Part shown: positions 1 through 8,774 of the stretch, in pieces
How the letters are laid out: the number at the start of each line of letters is the position of its first letter
Position numbering within the stretch: the first letter of the stretch is position 1
Source of the DNA: an uncultured Roseateles sp.
GTDB taxonomy: Bacteria > Pseudomonadota > Gammaproteobacteria > Burkholderiales > Burkholderiaceae
NCBI GenBank assembly: GCA_946480605.1
Contig: CAMLKW010000001.1
Location: 1-64,000, forward strand
Reading direction: 5' to 3'
DNA: 64,000 nucleotides
Notes under the pieces: model-generated
The model's input: the letters and a program-made list of their open reading frames with translations, nothing else
Told to the model about the DNA's origin: nothing
Database searches by the model: none
Made by a program: the position numbers and the translations under genes

Positions 1-247
1 CCAGCGTGATGCCCTTGTAGGCGGGGCCGAAGATCATGTCGAAGGCCAGGCCCGACGCGATCAGGCGCTCCGCGTAGAAACCGGCGAGGCGCCCGAGCTT
101 GGCGCCGTCGTCGAACAGGCCGGCGTTGAAGAAATAGGGGCTCAGCCGGCCGGCCTTGGTCTTGAACTCGCCGAAGCGCAGCACGCCCGCCTCCACGGCA
201 AAGGCGACAAAGGACTGGGCGAGAGGGTCGGGAGTGGCGGCGGACAT
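1..247 (-). CDS. pyrE: Orotate phosphoribosyltransferase, N-terminal part (runs off the window)
   Basis: The reverse strand from an ATG at 247 encodes about 82 residues starting [21 protein letters not shown], then [20 protein letters not shown] and a segment with [12 protein letters not shown]. These match the start of orotate phosphoribosyltransferase, including the GPAYKGI substrate-binding loop. By family knowledge the enzyme joins orotate to PRPP to make orotidine monophosphate in cytosolic pyrimidine synthesis. The gene is cut by the left window edge, so the PRPP motif cannot be checked. It lies downstream of, and in the same direction as, the TonB-receptor gene, but a strong terminator separates them, so it probably has its own promoter. 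Confidence 0.93.
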   Translation of the reverse strand, partial: MSAATPDPLAQSFVAFAVEAGVLRFGEFKTKAGRLSPYFFNAGLFDDGAKLGRLAGFYAERLIASGLAFDMIFGPAYKGITL

Positions 248-268
248 GTCCCAAAGATTCTAGGGGTC

Positions 269-304
269 AAAAAAACAGGCCCGCCCCCTAGAAGGGGCCG
301 GGCC
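269..304 (-). terminator. Rho-independent terminator of the TonB-receptor gene
   Basis: On the reverse strand GGCCCG pairs with CGGGCC and, after one C-C mismatch, CCCC pairs with GGGG around a 5-nt loop. Seven U residues follow almost at once (the A-run at 269-275 on the + strand). It lies about 60 nt beyond the stop of the receptor gene and ends transcription before pyrE. Confidence 0.85.
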
Positions 305-362
305 GTGAGCTGGTTTTCACCGAGTCGCAGGCCGGGCCTGCGTGTCGTCTGCGCGCGAGGCG

Positions 363-2636
363 TCAGAACGAGGCCTTGAACTGCACGCCGTAGCTGCGCG
401 GCTCGTTGACGATGCCGGTCAGGTTGTTGAAGTCGATGGCCGCGACGACCTGGCGGTGGTCGGTGATGTTGCGGCCATAGGCCGCCACCTCGTACCTGCC
501 GTTGGCCCAGCCATAGCCCACGCGCAGGCCGCCTTCCAGCGCCGACTTGGCGCGGTACTCGACGGCCTCGTACAGGAACATGTTGTACTTGTCCTTGTAG
601 GCCCAGTCGGTCAGCACGGTCAGCTCGCCACCGGCCAGCTCGGTGCTGTACTTCAGCGTCCAGTTCCACACCAGCTTGGGCGCGCGCGGCAGGTCGTTGC
701 CGTTGATGCTGACCGTGCCCGGGAACGGGCCGGCAGGGTCCTTGATCGTGCAAGGCGCGCCGCACGGTGCGACGAACAGGCCCGGGTCCTTGATCTGGGT
801 GTCGTTGTACGAGAAGCCCAGCGTCGTGCGCCAGTCACGCGCGATGATGGCCTGCGCGTCGATCTCGAAGCCCTGGCCTTCGGCCTTGGCGGCATTGACG
901 AGGCGGTTCTGGTTGACGCCGCCGGAGCCGGCGGTCAGCTGCATGTCCTTCACGCGGTACTTGAACACGGTGCCGGTGATGCGCGCCGTGTTGTCCAGCA
1001 GGTCGGCCTTGAAGCCGGCTTCCACCGACAGCACCTTCTCGGAGTTGGCCACCGAGATGGTGTCGCCGAACAGCACGCGGCCCTGGATGGACGGCGCGCG
1101 GTAGCCGGTGGCGACGCGCGCGAACAGGCTGGTCGTCTTGCTCAGCGCGTAGTTGGCGCCCAGGTCCCAGCTCCAGTTCGTCGAGCTCGGGTTGGCACGC
1201 AGCGGGCCGACATTGGCGCCGCCGAACGGCGTCTGCGTGCGCGCGGCGTCGAAGTCCTTCTTGTCGTTCGTGTAGCGCAGGCCGGCGGTGAGCTTCAGGT
1301 CGGGCGTCAGCGCGTACTTCACGTTGCCGAACGCGGCCCAGGACTTGGCCTCCTGGTTCTGCACGGCATAGCCGTTCTGCGTGTCGCCGGCGTTGAAGCT
1401 GTCGAAGTTGAAGCTGTCCACCTGCAGCTTCTCGTTGAAGTAGTACAGGCCCAGGATCCACTGCATCGCATCCGCGGTGTTGGACTGCAGGCGGAACTCC
1501 TGCGTGGTCTGGCGCAGGTAGGGGATGCCATCGGCGGTCTGTGCGTCGAACGGGATGTTGGCGGGCTGGTTGCCGTAGTCCGGACCCGACGGCGGTGCGT
1601 AGGGCGCGCCGAAGCCACCGTCCACGTCGCCGCGGCTGTAGAACTTGGCGCGGGCGTGCGACGTGATGGAGTACAGCGACACGCCGTCCAGGTCCCAGCG
1701 CAGCCGGGCGCTGACCTCGCTGGACTTCAGCGTCTGGGAGTTGTAGCCGTCGGTCGGGTAGTAGCTGTCGTCATAGCCGTCGACAAAGTCGTTCGTGCCC
1801 TTCTTGATGATGTTGGCACGGAAGGTCGTGGCGGTGCCCTTGAAGTCGCGCGCCTGCACCTTGAAAAGACCCTCGAAGCCGCTGTTCTTGTACAGCGCCT
1901 GCACGCGCACGGCCTTGTCGTTGTAGCCCTCGAGGTCGGCGGTGGCGCCCAGGCTTGCGGCCTTCGGGTTGTGCACGCGGTCGTCCTGGCGCTGCACCAG
2001 GCCGGCCACGCGCAGCTGCAGGTCGTTGTTGACCGGCACGTTGACGGCGGCTTCCAGGTTGGCGGCACTCCAGCGACCGAAGCCGACGTTGGCGTAGCCC
2101 TCCAGGCGCTTGGTCGGCCGGGCGGAGTCGAACTTCATGACGCCAGCCGGCGAGTTGCGGCCGAACAGCGTGCCCTGCGGACCGCGCAGCAGCTCCACCT
2201 GGGCCATGTCGAACACCGGGAAGCCCTTGAGCGCAATGCTTTCCTGCACCACGTCGTCATAGACCAGGCCGACCGGCTGCGACGCGTTCATGTCGAAGTC
2301 GGTGTTGCCCAGGCCGCGGATGTAGAAGCGCGGGAAGGTGCGGCCGTAGTCCGACTCGATGTTCAGGCTGGGCACCTTGCCGGACAGCGCGCGGATGTCC
2401 TGGCCGCTGGCGTTGTAGGTGTCCAGCTCTTCCGACTTGATCGCCGAGATGGACAGCGACACGTCCTTCAGGTTCTCGGCGCGGCGGCTGCCGGTCACGA
2501 TGACGGCTTCCAGTTGGTTGACGTCCTTCTTGGCCTCGGGGGCCGCCGGGGTGGTCTGGGCGACGGCAGCCTGCATCGGGAACGCTGAGGCCAGGGCCAG
2601 CGCGATCAGGGTCGGAGGAATGCGGTGGGTGGGCAT
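363..2636 (-). CDS. TonB-dependent outer-membrane receptor
   Basis: A 757-residue protein. The ATG at 2636 is chosen because GAGGA lies 6 nt upstream and a signal peptide follows directly (cut near AAVA-QTT, residue 26). A TonB-box-like LEAVIVTGSRR follows at about residues 42-52, then a plug domain with VELLRGPQGTLFGRNSPAG, then a long beta-barrel ending in a terminal aromatic (KASF), typical of outer-membrane proteins. The family imports siderophores, vitamins or carbohydrates using TonB/ExbBD energy. The substrate cannot be read from sequence, although the plug most resembles the iron-complex receptor group. No TonB, ExbBD or periplasmic partner gene is adjacent. The gene sits between pyrE and xth, which are adjacent in some relatives as I recall, so it may be an insertion there. 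Confidence 0.9.
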   Translation of the reverse strand: MPTHRIPPTLIALALASAFPMQAAVAQTTPAAPEAKKDVNQLEAVIVTGSRRAENLKDVSLSISAIKSEELDTYNASGQDIRALSGKVPSLNIESDYGRTFPRFYIRGLGNTDFDMNASQPVGLVYDDVVQESIALKGFPVFDMAQVELLRGPQGTLFGRNSPAGVMKFDSARPTKRLEGYANVGFGRWSAANLEAAVNVPVNNDLQLRVAGLVQRQDDRVHNPKAASLGATADLEGYNDKAVRVQALYKNSGFEGLFKVQARDFKGTATTFRANIIKKGTNDFVDGYDDSYYPTDGYNSQTLKSSEVSARLRWDLDGVSLYSITSHARAKFYSRGDVDGGFGAPYAPPSGPDYGNQPANIPFDAQTADGIPYLRQTTQEFRLQSNTADAMQWILGLYYFNEKLQVDSFNFDSFNAGDTQNGYAVQNQEAKSWAAFGNVKYALTPDLKLTAGLRYTNDKKDFDAARTQTPFGGANVGPLRANPSSTNWSWDLGANYALSKTTSLFARVATGYRAPSIQGRVLFGDTISVANSEKVLSVEAGFKADLLDNTARITGTVFKYRVKDMQLTAGSGGVNQNRLVNAAKAEGQGFEIDAQAIIARDWRTTLGFSYNDTQIKDPGLFVAPCGAPCTIKDPAGPFPGTVSINGNDLPRAPKLVWNWTLKYSTELAGGELTVLTDWAYKDKYNMFLYEAVEYRAKSALEGGLRVGYGWANGRYEVAAYGRNITDHRQVVAAIDFNNLTGIVNEPRSYGVQFKASF

Positions 2637-2808
2637 GAGAAATCCTCGGGTTGACGGTAGGCAGAAGGGGCCGGGCATGGGGCAGGCCTCTGGAATGCGA
2701 CGGGATAGTAAAGATCGCGTGACGGTTTCGTGATGACGCCGACGGTGGTGTTGTGCTTTTGCTGCACTGCGATACTGGGACAGACAAACCCCTTTCCCCG
2801 GACCTCCG

Positions 2809-3597
2809 ATGCGCTTCATCACCGCCAATCTCAACGGCGTCCGCTCCGCCGCCAGCAAGGGCTTCTTCGACTGGCTGGACCGGCAGAAGGCCGACGCCGT
2901 GGGCGTGCAGGAGCTGAAGGCACAGGCCGACGTCGTCGAGGCCCAGTTCCGCAGCTGCGACCGGCTCGCGGGCCACTTCCACTACGCCGACAAGAAGGGC
3001 TACTCGGGCGTGGGCCTGTACACGCGGGCCGAGCCCAGCGAGGTCGTTGTCGGTTTCGACGGCGGCGAGTTCGACGGCGAGGGCCGCTGGGTGGAGACGC
3101 GCTACGACAAGCCGGGCCGCAAGCTCAGCCTGATCAGCTGCTACTTCCCCAGCGGCTCCTCCGGCGAGGAGCGCCAGCAGGCCAAGTACCGCTTCCTGGA
3201 CGCGATGTACCCGCACCTGCAGGCGCTGAAGGCCGAGCGCGAGTTCATCCTGGTGGCCGACGTCAACATCGCCCACAAGGAAGCCGACCTGAAGAACTGG
3301 CGCAGCAACCAGAAGAACAGCGGCTTCCTGCCCGAGGAGCGGGCCTGGATGACGCGCCTGCTGGGCGAAGGCGGTCTAGTGGACGTCTACCGCCAACTGC
3401 AGCCCGGCACGACCGACGACTGCTACACGTGGTGGAGCAACCGCGGCCAGGCCTATGCCAACAACGTCGGCTGGCGGCTGGACTACCACCTGGCGACGCC
3501 CGGCCTGGCCGCGCTGGCACGCGCCGAGTCCATCTACAAGGGCGAGAAGTTCAGCGACCACGCACCGCTGACCATCGACTACGACTTCGGGCTCTGA
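2809..3597 (+). CDS. xth: Exodeoxyribonuclease III (AP endonuclease)
   Basis: A 262-residue protein, normal length for the Xth/ExoA family. Visible motifs are ITANLNGVRSA with the family's N-terminal Asn, VGVQELKA with the metal-binding Glu, LVADVNIAHKEADLKNW with the catalytic Asp and Asn, WRLDYHLAT, and C-terminal FSDHAPL with the catalytic His. The family cuts abasic sites and degrades 3' ends of duplex DNA in cytosolic base-excision repair. It diverges from the TonB-receptor gene, with 172 nt between the two starts. The Shine-Dalgarno is weak. A poor hairpin (GCTCC/GGAGC, 3671-3695) followed by TTTG lies downstream and may attenuate transcription. Confidence 0.95.
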   Translation: MRFITANLNGVRSAASKGFFDWLDRQKADAVGVQELKAQADVVEAQFRSCDRLAGHFHYADKKGYSGVGLYTRAEPSEVVVGFDGGEFDGEGRWVETRYDKPGRKLSLISCYFPSGSSGEERQQAKYRFLDAMYPHLQALKAEREFILVADVNIAHKEADLKNWRSNQKNSGFLPEERAWMTRLLGEGGLVDVYRQLQPGTTDDCYTWWSNRGQAYANNVGWRLDYHLATPGLAALARAESIYKGEKFSDHAPLTIDYDFGL

Positions 3598-3873
3598 CGC
3601 GCCCTGGCCGCGAGGCTGGCGACCGCCTGGCATGCACCGTCGGCGGGCGCTGCGCTGACGTCTGATTGCAGCTCCAACATCTGTTGCGGAGCTTTGTCAT
3701 CGCTCGTAAGTGGTTGATTCTGCTGCGGGATCGTTCCTACAACAGGCTGTGCCAAGCACCGACGCTGCGGCCCTGCGGCGAGTTCTAGAGTGAACTCAGC
3801 CGCGGTGGAAATGCCCGGCGCCCGCCGGTCGGCCTCTGTTGTCGACCACCGCACTGCCTGAAAGGAGCCCCCC

Positions 3874-4197
3874 ATGTCCCGCATCAAGACCGCCACCACG
3901 GCACTGACCGCTGCCTTCCTCGTCTCCGGCATCGGCTTCGCCGTCGCCCAGTCCGAAGACCAGCCGCAGACCGAGCCCATGACGACGACCGCGCTGCCCA
4001 GCGAGGAGACCCCGGCCGACCCGAACGCCGCCCCGCTGGGCACCACGGCGCAGCAGGATCAGCAGCTGCAACAGCAGCAGCCCCCGGTGGACCAGCCGAT
4101 GCCGGCCCAGCCGGCCGCCGACACCAGCATGTCTTCTGCGGCCACCGCCGTCGATCCCGGCTACACCGAGCCCGCTCCGCGCGCCGATCGCAACTGA
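3874..4197 (+). CDS. Small exported Gln/Pro-rich protein of unknown function
   Basis: A 107-residue protein. The start is well supported by AAAGGAG 7 nt upstream of the ATG. Residues 1-25 form a signal peptide (TALTAAFLVSGIGFAVA, then QSE). The rest is low-complexity and rich in Gln, Pro, Thr and Ala (QQDQQLQQQQPP), with no Cys and no recognisable domain, so the mature protein is probably disordered in the periplasm. I do not recognise a family. The next gene starts 29 nt downstream, so co-transcription with the L,D-transpeptidase-like genes is likely and an envelope role is possible. Confidence 0.7.
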   Translation: MSRIKTATTALTAAFLVSGIGFAVAQSEDQPQTEPMTTTALPSEETPADPNAAPLGTTAQQDQQLQQQQPPVDQPMPAQPAADTSMSSAATAVDPGYTEPAPRADRN

Positions 4198-4226
4198 CGA
4201 CCGCTGACCGCCAGGTCCGTTGAGCC

Positions 4227-5066
4227 ATGCAATTCGGACCGCCCCCCGAAGTCGACGCTGCCGCGGCTGCCTCAGCCCGGTGGCGCGACATCCTCTGCGG
4301 CCTGGTGCAGGGCGGCCTCATCGCCGCCGCTGCGCTGCTCGTGCTCTACATCGTGCTGGGCGGGCGCCTGAAGCACAGTTCCTCGGCGCCGCCACCCGCC
4401 CGTCCGGCCGTGGCGGCTCCGGTTCCCGTACCGACCGCCGCCGAGATCGAGCGTCACCTCGACTTCGGCGCGGTACGCGCCCCGTCCGACGTGACGCGCG
4501 TGGCCGCCTGGGCGGTGCGCGAGGCCGACAACGGCCGGCGCGCCTTCGCCATCGTCGACAAGCGCCGCGCCCAGGTCTACGTGTTTGCGCCGCGGGGCCG
4601 GCTCATCGGCACCAGCCCCGTGCTGCTGGGCTATGCCGCAGGCGACCATTCCGTCGCCGGCATCGGCGACAGGCCCATAGCCCAGGTCAAGCCGCACGAG
4701 CGCACCACGCCGGCAGGCCGCTTCCAGTCCGCGCCGGGGCGCAATGCGCTGAACGAGGATGTGGTCTGGGTGGACTACGACGCCGCCGTGTCCATGCACC
4801 GCGTGCGCGCCACCCACCCCAAGGAGCGTCGCCTGGAGCGCCTGGCCACCAAGACGCCGGCCGACAACCGCATCAGCTGGGGCTGCATCAACGTGCCGGT
4901 GGCGTTCTTCGACCACACCGTCTGGCCCCACATCGGCCAGGGCCGCGGCATCGTCTACGTGCTGCCGGAGCGCCAGACGCTCGCGGCCTACTTCCCCGAC
5001 GCCGCACCGCCGCGGCAGCTCGCGCAGGCATCGCCCCCGGGCCGACGTAACAGCGCCATTCCGTGA
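4227..5066 (+). CDS. L,D-transpeptidase-like (YkuD) protein, membrane-anchored
   Basis: A 279-residue protein. One hydrophobic segment at about residues 25-45 should anchor it in the inner membrane with the rest in the periplasm. After a Pro/Ala linker comes a YkuD-like domain: FAIVDKRRAQVYVF, the THP/TTPAGRF region, SMHRVR supplying the conserved His, and ISWGCINV with the predicted nucleophile Cys at about 220 and the trailing Asn. The known family cross-links peptidoglycan through 3-3 bonds or attaches lipoproteins; activity of this distant member is inferred. It starts 29 nt after the small exported protein and is followed by a shorter paralogue, so the pair looks like a tandem duplication. 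Confidence 0.75.
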   Translation: MQFGPPPEVDAAAAASARWRDILCGLVQGGLIAAAALLVLYIVLGGRLKHSSSAPPPARPAVAAPVPVPTAAEIERHLDFGAVRAPSDVTRVAAWAVREADNGRRAFAIVDKRRAQVYVFAPRGRLIGTSPVLLGYAAGDHSVAGIGDRPIAQVKPHERTTPAGRFQSAPGRNALNEDVVWVDYDAAVSMHRVRATHPKERRLERLATKTPADNRISWGCINVPVAFFDHTVWPHIGQGRGIVYVLPERQTLAAYFPDAAPPRQLAQASPPGRRNSAIP

Positions 5067-5159
5067 ACTGCTTGCCTGTGCGCGCCACTGGCCCCTTCCT
5101 AGACTGCCCGCCGGGCTGGCGCAAGGTCGCGCCGCCGTGGCCGTACAGCGGGGCATCGA

Positions 5160-5732
5160 GTGGGCATCAGAGGCGCGCGCCGGATCAATGCAGGCATCTG
5201 GTTGGGGATCTTCACGACCTGGGCCGCCGCGGGCACCGCGCGGCCGGTCGCGCATGACGCGGCCGATGGCCGGCCTTTCGCGATCGTGGACAAGCGCCTG
5301 GCCACGCTGTCGGTGCACGCCGCCGACGGGCGCCTGCTGGGCCGCACGGCCGCGCTGCTGGGCCTCACGCCCGGCGACCAGGAACCGGCGAGCGCGCGGG
5401 GCAAGGCCCCCGCGGCCTTGAGGGTGCATGAGCGGGTGACGCCCGCGGGCCGTTTCGAGGCCCGGCCGGGCCGCAACCTCAGCGGCGAACGCGTCGTCTG
5501 GTTCGACTACGGGGCCAACCTCGCCATCCACCGGCTGCGCCCGGCACCGGCCGCCGAGCGTCGCGCCGAGCGGCTGGCCTCCGGCAACCCGGACCAGGCG
5601 CGCATCACGCTGGGCTGCGTGGTGGTCGACCCGGCCTTCTTCGACGAGGTGGTGCTGCCGGTGCTGGGCCAGGGTTCCAGCCTGGTCTACGTCCTGCCGG
5701 AGCGCGACGCCCGGGCCGCCGCGGCGCACTGA
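5160..5732 (+). CDS. Second L,D-transpeptidase-like protein with an altered active site
   Basis: A 190-residue paralogue of the preceding protein. Both share FAIVDKR, the TPAGRFEARPGRN-type loop, an IHRLR segment with the conserved His, and a C-terminal LVYVLPER. The start is GTG at 5160; a short hydrophobic stretch (INAGIWLGIFTTWAAAG) looks like a signal peptide. The Cys is kept (about residue 153), but the motif reads ITLGCVVV instead of S-x-G-C-x-N, so the Ser and the Asn/Arg normally flanking the catalytic Cys are changed. It may be specialised, a non-catalytic partner, or drifting. Fold assignment is good through the paralogue; activity is uncertain. Confidence 0.65.
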   Translation: MGIRGARRINAGIWLGIFTTWAAAGTARPVAHDAADGRPFAIVDKRLATLSVHAADGRLLGRTAALLGLTPGDQEPASARGKAPAALRVHERVTPAGRFEARPGRNLSGERVVWFDYGANLAIHRLRPAPAAERRAERLASGNPDQARITLGCVVVDPAFFDEVVLPVLGQGSSLVYVLPERDARAAAAH

Positions 5733-5854
5733 CCCAGGGGAATCCCGAGGTCGACCCTGCCGGAAACGCGTCGGCTGGCGGGGACAATCGCCGACCTGTC
5801 CTGCGGGCTACCGCCCGCGTCGCCGCCCTATCGGGTCCACCTGGAACGAACGAC

Positions 5855-7420
5855 GTGACTACCACTTCCCCCGCGGCCAACCCGGCCGCGAACGGCCTGC
5901 CCGCCTCCGCGCAGACCACCATCCTGGGCCAGCCCCACCAGCTCTTCGTCCTCTTCTTCACGGAGATGTGGGAGCGCTTCTCCTACTACGGCATGCGGGC
6001 GCTGCTGGTGCTGTTCCTGATCACCGAGACTGCCAAGGGCGGCTGGGGCTGGAGCCGCGCCGACGCGACCAACCTGTACGGCTGGTACACCGGCCTGGCC
6101 TACCTGACGCCCATCCTGGGCGGCTACATCGCCGACCGCCTGCTGGGGACGCGCCGCTCGGTGCTGCTGGGCGGCTTCATCATCGCGGCCGGCCACATCG
6201 CGCTGTTCATGGACACGCTGCCGATGTTCTACCTGGGCCTGGGCCTGGTGGTGCTGGGCACGGGCCTGTTCAAGCCCAACATCTCGGCCATCGTGGGCCA
6301 GCTCTACACCAAGGACAACGAGGGCGCCCGTGACGGCGGCTACACGCTGTTCTACATGGGCGTGAACGCCGGTGCCTTCTTCGGCATCTCGCTGTGTGGC
6401 TACATCGGCGAGAAGATTTCCTGGAACCTGGGCTTCGGTCTGGCGGGCATCTTCATGATCCTGGGCGCCATCCAGTTCTGGCTGAGCCAGGGCCTGTTCG
6501 GCAGCATCGGCGACAAGGTGGACGCGGCCAAGAAGGCCATCGCCGAGAAGCTGGACGACACGCCCGAGCACGTGGTGTCCGACCGCCTGAAGGCCATCTT
6601 CGTGTTCTCGTTCTTCACGATCTTCTTCTGGTTCGCGTTCGAGCAGGCAGGCGGCTCCATGACCATCTTCGCGGCCGACTACACCGACCGCACGCTGGAA
6701 GGCACCAGCGGCCTGATCTTCAAGATCATCAACACCGCGATGACGCTGGTGCCGGCGGCCATCCTGAGCTGGCTGCTGTTCAAGCTCTACCGCTCCACGG
6801 GCGGCAACTACCTGCTGGCCAACGTGTCGCTGGCCGTGGCCTTCATCATCATCTGGGGCCTGTGCCTGTGGATGCTGGGCCGCGAGTTCATGATGGACCA
6901 GAGCGAGGTGCCCGCCACCTGGTTCGGCGTGCTGAACAGCTTCTTCATCGTCGTGCTGGCGCCCATGTTCTCCAAGATGTGGGAGGAGAAGTGGAACCCG
7001 TCCGGCCCGGTCAAGTTCGGCACCGGCCTGGTGCTGCTGGGCCTGGGCTTCGCGGTGCTGGCCTATGGCTCGGCCGGCATCCCGCAGGGTGCCAAGACGG
7101 CGCAGGTCAGCATGATGTTCCTGACGCTGGCCTACCTGCTGCACACCATGGGCGAGCTTTGCCTGTCGCCGGTGGGCCTGTCCTACATCTCCAAGCTGGC
7201 GCCCACCCGCCTGCTGGGCCTGATGTTCGGCGTCTGGTTCCTGAACTCGGCCATCGCCAACAAGATCGCCGGCTCCACCGGTGCCTACATCGACCACATC
7301 TCGGCCACGTACTCGATGTCGGTCTTCTTCCTGATCTTCACGGTCATCCCCATCGGTGCCGGCGTGGTGCTGATGGCCATGACGCCGCTGATGAAGAAGT
7401 GGATGCACGGCGTGCACTGA
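5855..7420 (+). CDS. POT-family proton-coupled di/tripeptide transporter
   Basis: A 521-residue polytopic inner-membrane protein with a GTG start. It carries the POT/PTR signature EMWERFSYYGMRALL near residue 36 (the ExxERFxYYG motif that couples protons to peptide binding), then GTGLFKPNISAIVGQLY and a C-terminal GELCLSPVGLSYISKLAP, both family hallmarks. The family imports di- and tripeptides by proton symport. A GACAAT -10-like hexamer at 5783-5788 would give a leader of about 60 nt. A strong terminator follows at 7461-7492, so it is probably monocistronic. Confidence 0.92.
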   Translation: MTTTSPAANPAANGLPASAQTTILGQPHQLFVLFFTEMWERFSYYGMRALLVLFLITETAKGGWGWSRADATNLYGWYTGLAYLTPILGGYIADRLLGTRRSVLLGGFIIAAGHIALFMDTLPMFYLGLGLVVLGTGLFKPNISAIVGQLYTKDNEGARDGGYTLFYMGVNAGAFFGISLCGYIGEKISWNLGFGLAGIFMILGAIQFWLSQGLFGSIGDKVDAAKKAIAEKLDDTPEHVVSDRLKAIFVFSFFTIFFWFAFEQAGGSMTIFAADYTDRTLEGTSGLIFKIINTAMTLVPAAILSWLLFKLYRSTGGNYLLANVSLAVAFIIIWGLCLWMLGREFMMDQSEVPATWFGVLNSFFIVVLAPMFSKMWEEKWNPSGPVKFGTGLVLLGLGFAVLAYGSAGIPQGAKTAQVSMMFLTLAYLLHTMGELCLSPVGLSYISKLAPTRLLGLMFGVWFLNSAIANKIAGSTGAYIDHISATYSMSVFFLIFTVIPIGAGVVLMAMTPLMKKWMHGVH

Positions 7421-7460
7421 GTGCGCTGAAACCGGCGCGTAACCGCCGCCCCCCACGAAT

Positions 7461-7492
7461 GCCGCCAGTGCCTCGCGCCTGGCGGCTTTTTT
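7461..7492 (+). terminator. Rho-independent terminator after the peptide transporter gene
   Basis: GCCGCCAG (7461-7468) pairs perfectly with CTGGCGGC (7479-7486) around a 10-nt loop and is followed by six T. It lies 40 nt after the transporter stop codon. Confidence 0.9.
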
Positions 7493-7508
7493 GTGCATGC
7501 TGGGCATG

Positions 7509-7539
7509 TTGACACCCGATGTCAGCAGCATCGTCGGGT
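7509..7539 (+). promoter_or_regulatory. Candidate promoter/operator of the RND efflux operon
   Basis: A perfect TTGACA (7509-7514) overlaps a dyad, ACCCGA at 7514-7519 and TCGGGT at 7534-7539, with a second nested dyad CGATG/CATCG. The best -10-like hexamer (GGTAAT, 7537-7542) is 22 nt from the -35, too far for normal sigma-70 use, so the dyad may bind a regulator that compensates. No regulator gene is adjacent. Confidence 0.35.
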
Positions 7540-7607
7540 AATGCGCCCAACTAATTCACGGGCAAGCCGATCTCGCTAGAGTCGCGCCCTTGCACTCGGA
7601 GCACCAC

Positions 7608-8756
7608 ATGACAAAGAACAGCCTGGCGCTGCTGCCCCTCATCCTCGTTTTGGCCGCCTGCGGACAGCAGCAGGGCGGTCCAGGCCATGCCGGCGGGCCG
7701 CCGCCCGTGTCCGTCGCGCCGGCCACCCAGCGCGAGATCCAGGAGTTCGAGGAGTTCACCGCGCGGCTGGAGGCGCCCGACACCGTCGAGGTGCGAGCCC
7801 AGGTGGCCGGCACCGTGCAGGCCGTGCGCTTCAAGGAAGGTCAATTCGTCCGCAAGGGCGAGCCGCTGTTCACCATCGACGCCCGCGCCTACCGCGCCGA
7901 GGTGGCGCGCGCCGAGGCGCAGATCGCAGCAGCAAAGACCCAGGCCGAGTTGGCCAAGGCCGACCTGGCACGCTCGGAGAAGCTGGTCAGCGTCAACGCG
8001 GTCAGCCAGCAGGAAATCGACCAGCTGCGCTCGGCGCGGCGCCGCGCCGAGGCCAACCAGAAGGGCGCCGAAGCCGCGCTGGTGCAGGCCCGGCTGAACG
8101 TCGAGTACGCCAACGTGGTGGCGCCGGTCAGTGGCCGCACCTCGCGCGCCAATGTGACGCCGGGCAATCTGGTCGGCGTGGGCGACCCCGTGCTGACCAC
8201 GCTCGTGTCCAACGACAAAGTCTACGCCTACTTCGACGCGAGTGAAGCCGCCTACCTGCGCTACATGCGCGCGGCCAAGCCGGCCTCCGTGTCGGTGGCG
8301 CTGGGCCTGTCGGACGAGCAAGGCCACCCGCACACCGGCAAGCTGGACTTCGTCGACAACCGCCTGAACCCGGCCACGGCAACCATCCGCGCCCGCGCCG
8401 TGTTCGACAACAAGCAGGGTCAGTTCACGCCGGGTCTGTATGCGCGGCTGAAGATCGGCGGTGGCGGCAGCTACACCGGCGTGGTGGTGCCCGAGCGCGC
8501 GATCACGACCGACCAGACCCGCAAGGTCGTGCTGGTCGTCGGCGCCAACAACATCGTGCAGCCGCGCCCGGTCAAGCCGGGTGCGCTGATCGACGGCATG
8601 CGCGTCGTGGAAGGCATCAAGGCGGGCGAGCAGGTCATCGTGGACGGCGTGCTGCGCGCCATGCCCGGTGCACCCGTCACGCCGCAGGTGCTGAAGGTGG
8701 ACGACAAGGGCATGCCCATCCCCGCCGCCCCGGCCGCACCCGCTGCCTCGAAGTAA
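7608..8756 (+). CDS. RND efflux periplasmic adaptor (MexE/AcrA-type lipoprotein)
   Basis: A 382-residue protein. The ATG at 7608 gives a lipoprotein signal ending LVLAAC, with the lipid-modified Cys at about residue 17. Then come the membrane-fusion features: a barrel-sandwich half (VEVRAQVAGTVQAVRFKEGQ), an alpha-helical hairpin (Ala/Glu/Gln-rich, residues about 90-150), the second lipoyl half (VVAPVSGRTSRANVTPGNLV), a beta-barrel and a membrane-proximal domain (VVPERAITTD). The family links an inner-membrane RND pump to the outer-membrane channel. It is first in a three-gene operon, 18 nt before the pump gene. Confidence 0.93.
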   Translation: MTKNSLALLPLILVLAACGQQQGGPGHAGGPPPVSVAPATQREIQEFEEFTARLEAPDTVEVRAQVAGTVQAVRFKEGQFVRKGEPLFTIDARAYRAEVARAEAQIAAAKTQAELAKADLARSEKLVSVNAVSQQEIDQLRSARRRAEANQKGAEAALVQARLNVEYANVVAPVSGRTSRANVTPGNLVGVGDPVLTTLVSNDKVYAYFDASEAAYLRYMRAAKPASVSVALGLSDEQGHPHTGKLDFVDNRLNPATATIRARAVFDNKQGQFTPGLYARLKIGGGGSYTGVVVPERAITTDQTRKVVLVVGANNIVQPRPVKPGALIDGMRVVEGIKAGEQVIVDGVLRAMPGAPVTPQVLKVDDKGMPIPAAPAAPAASK

Positions 8757-8774
8757 TCAAAGGCGGCACCAGCC

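Noticed and set aside
342..2588. 748-codon open frame on the + strand
   Set aside because: It is antisense to the TonB-receptor gene, has repetitive Val/Arg/Gln/His-rich text typical of GC-rich shadow frames, and no ribosome site.
3671..3697. Terminator after xth
   Set aside because: The GCTCC/GGAGC stem is short and bulged with only three T residues; too weak to list as a feature.
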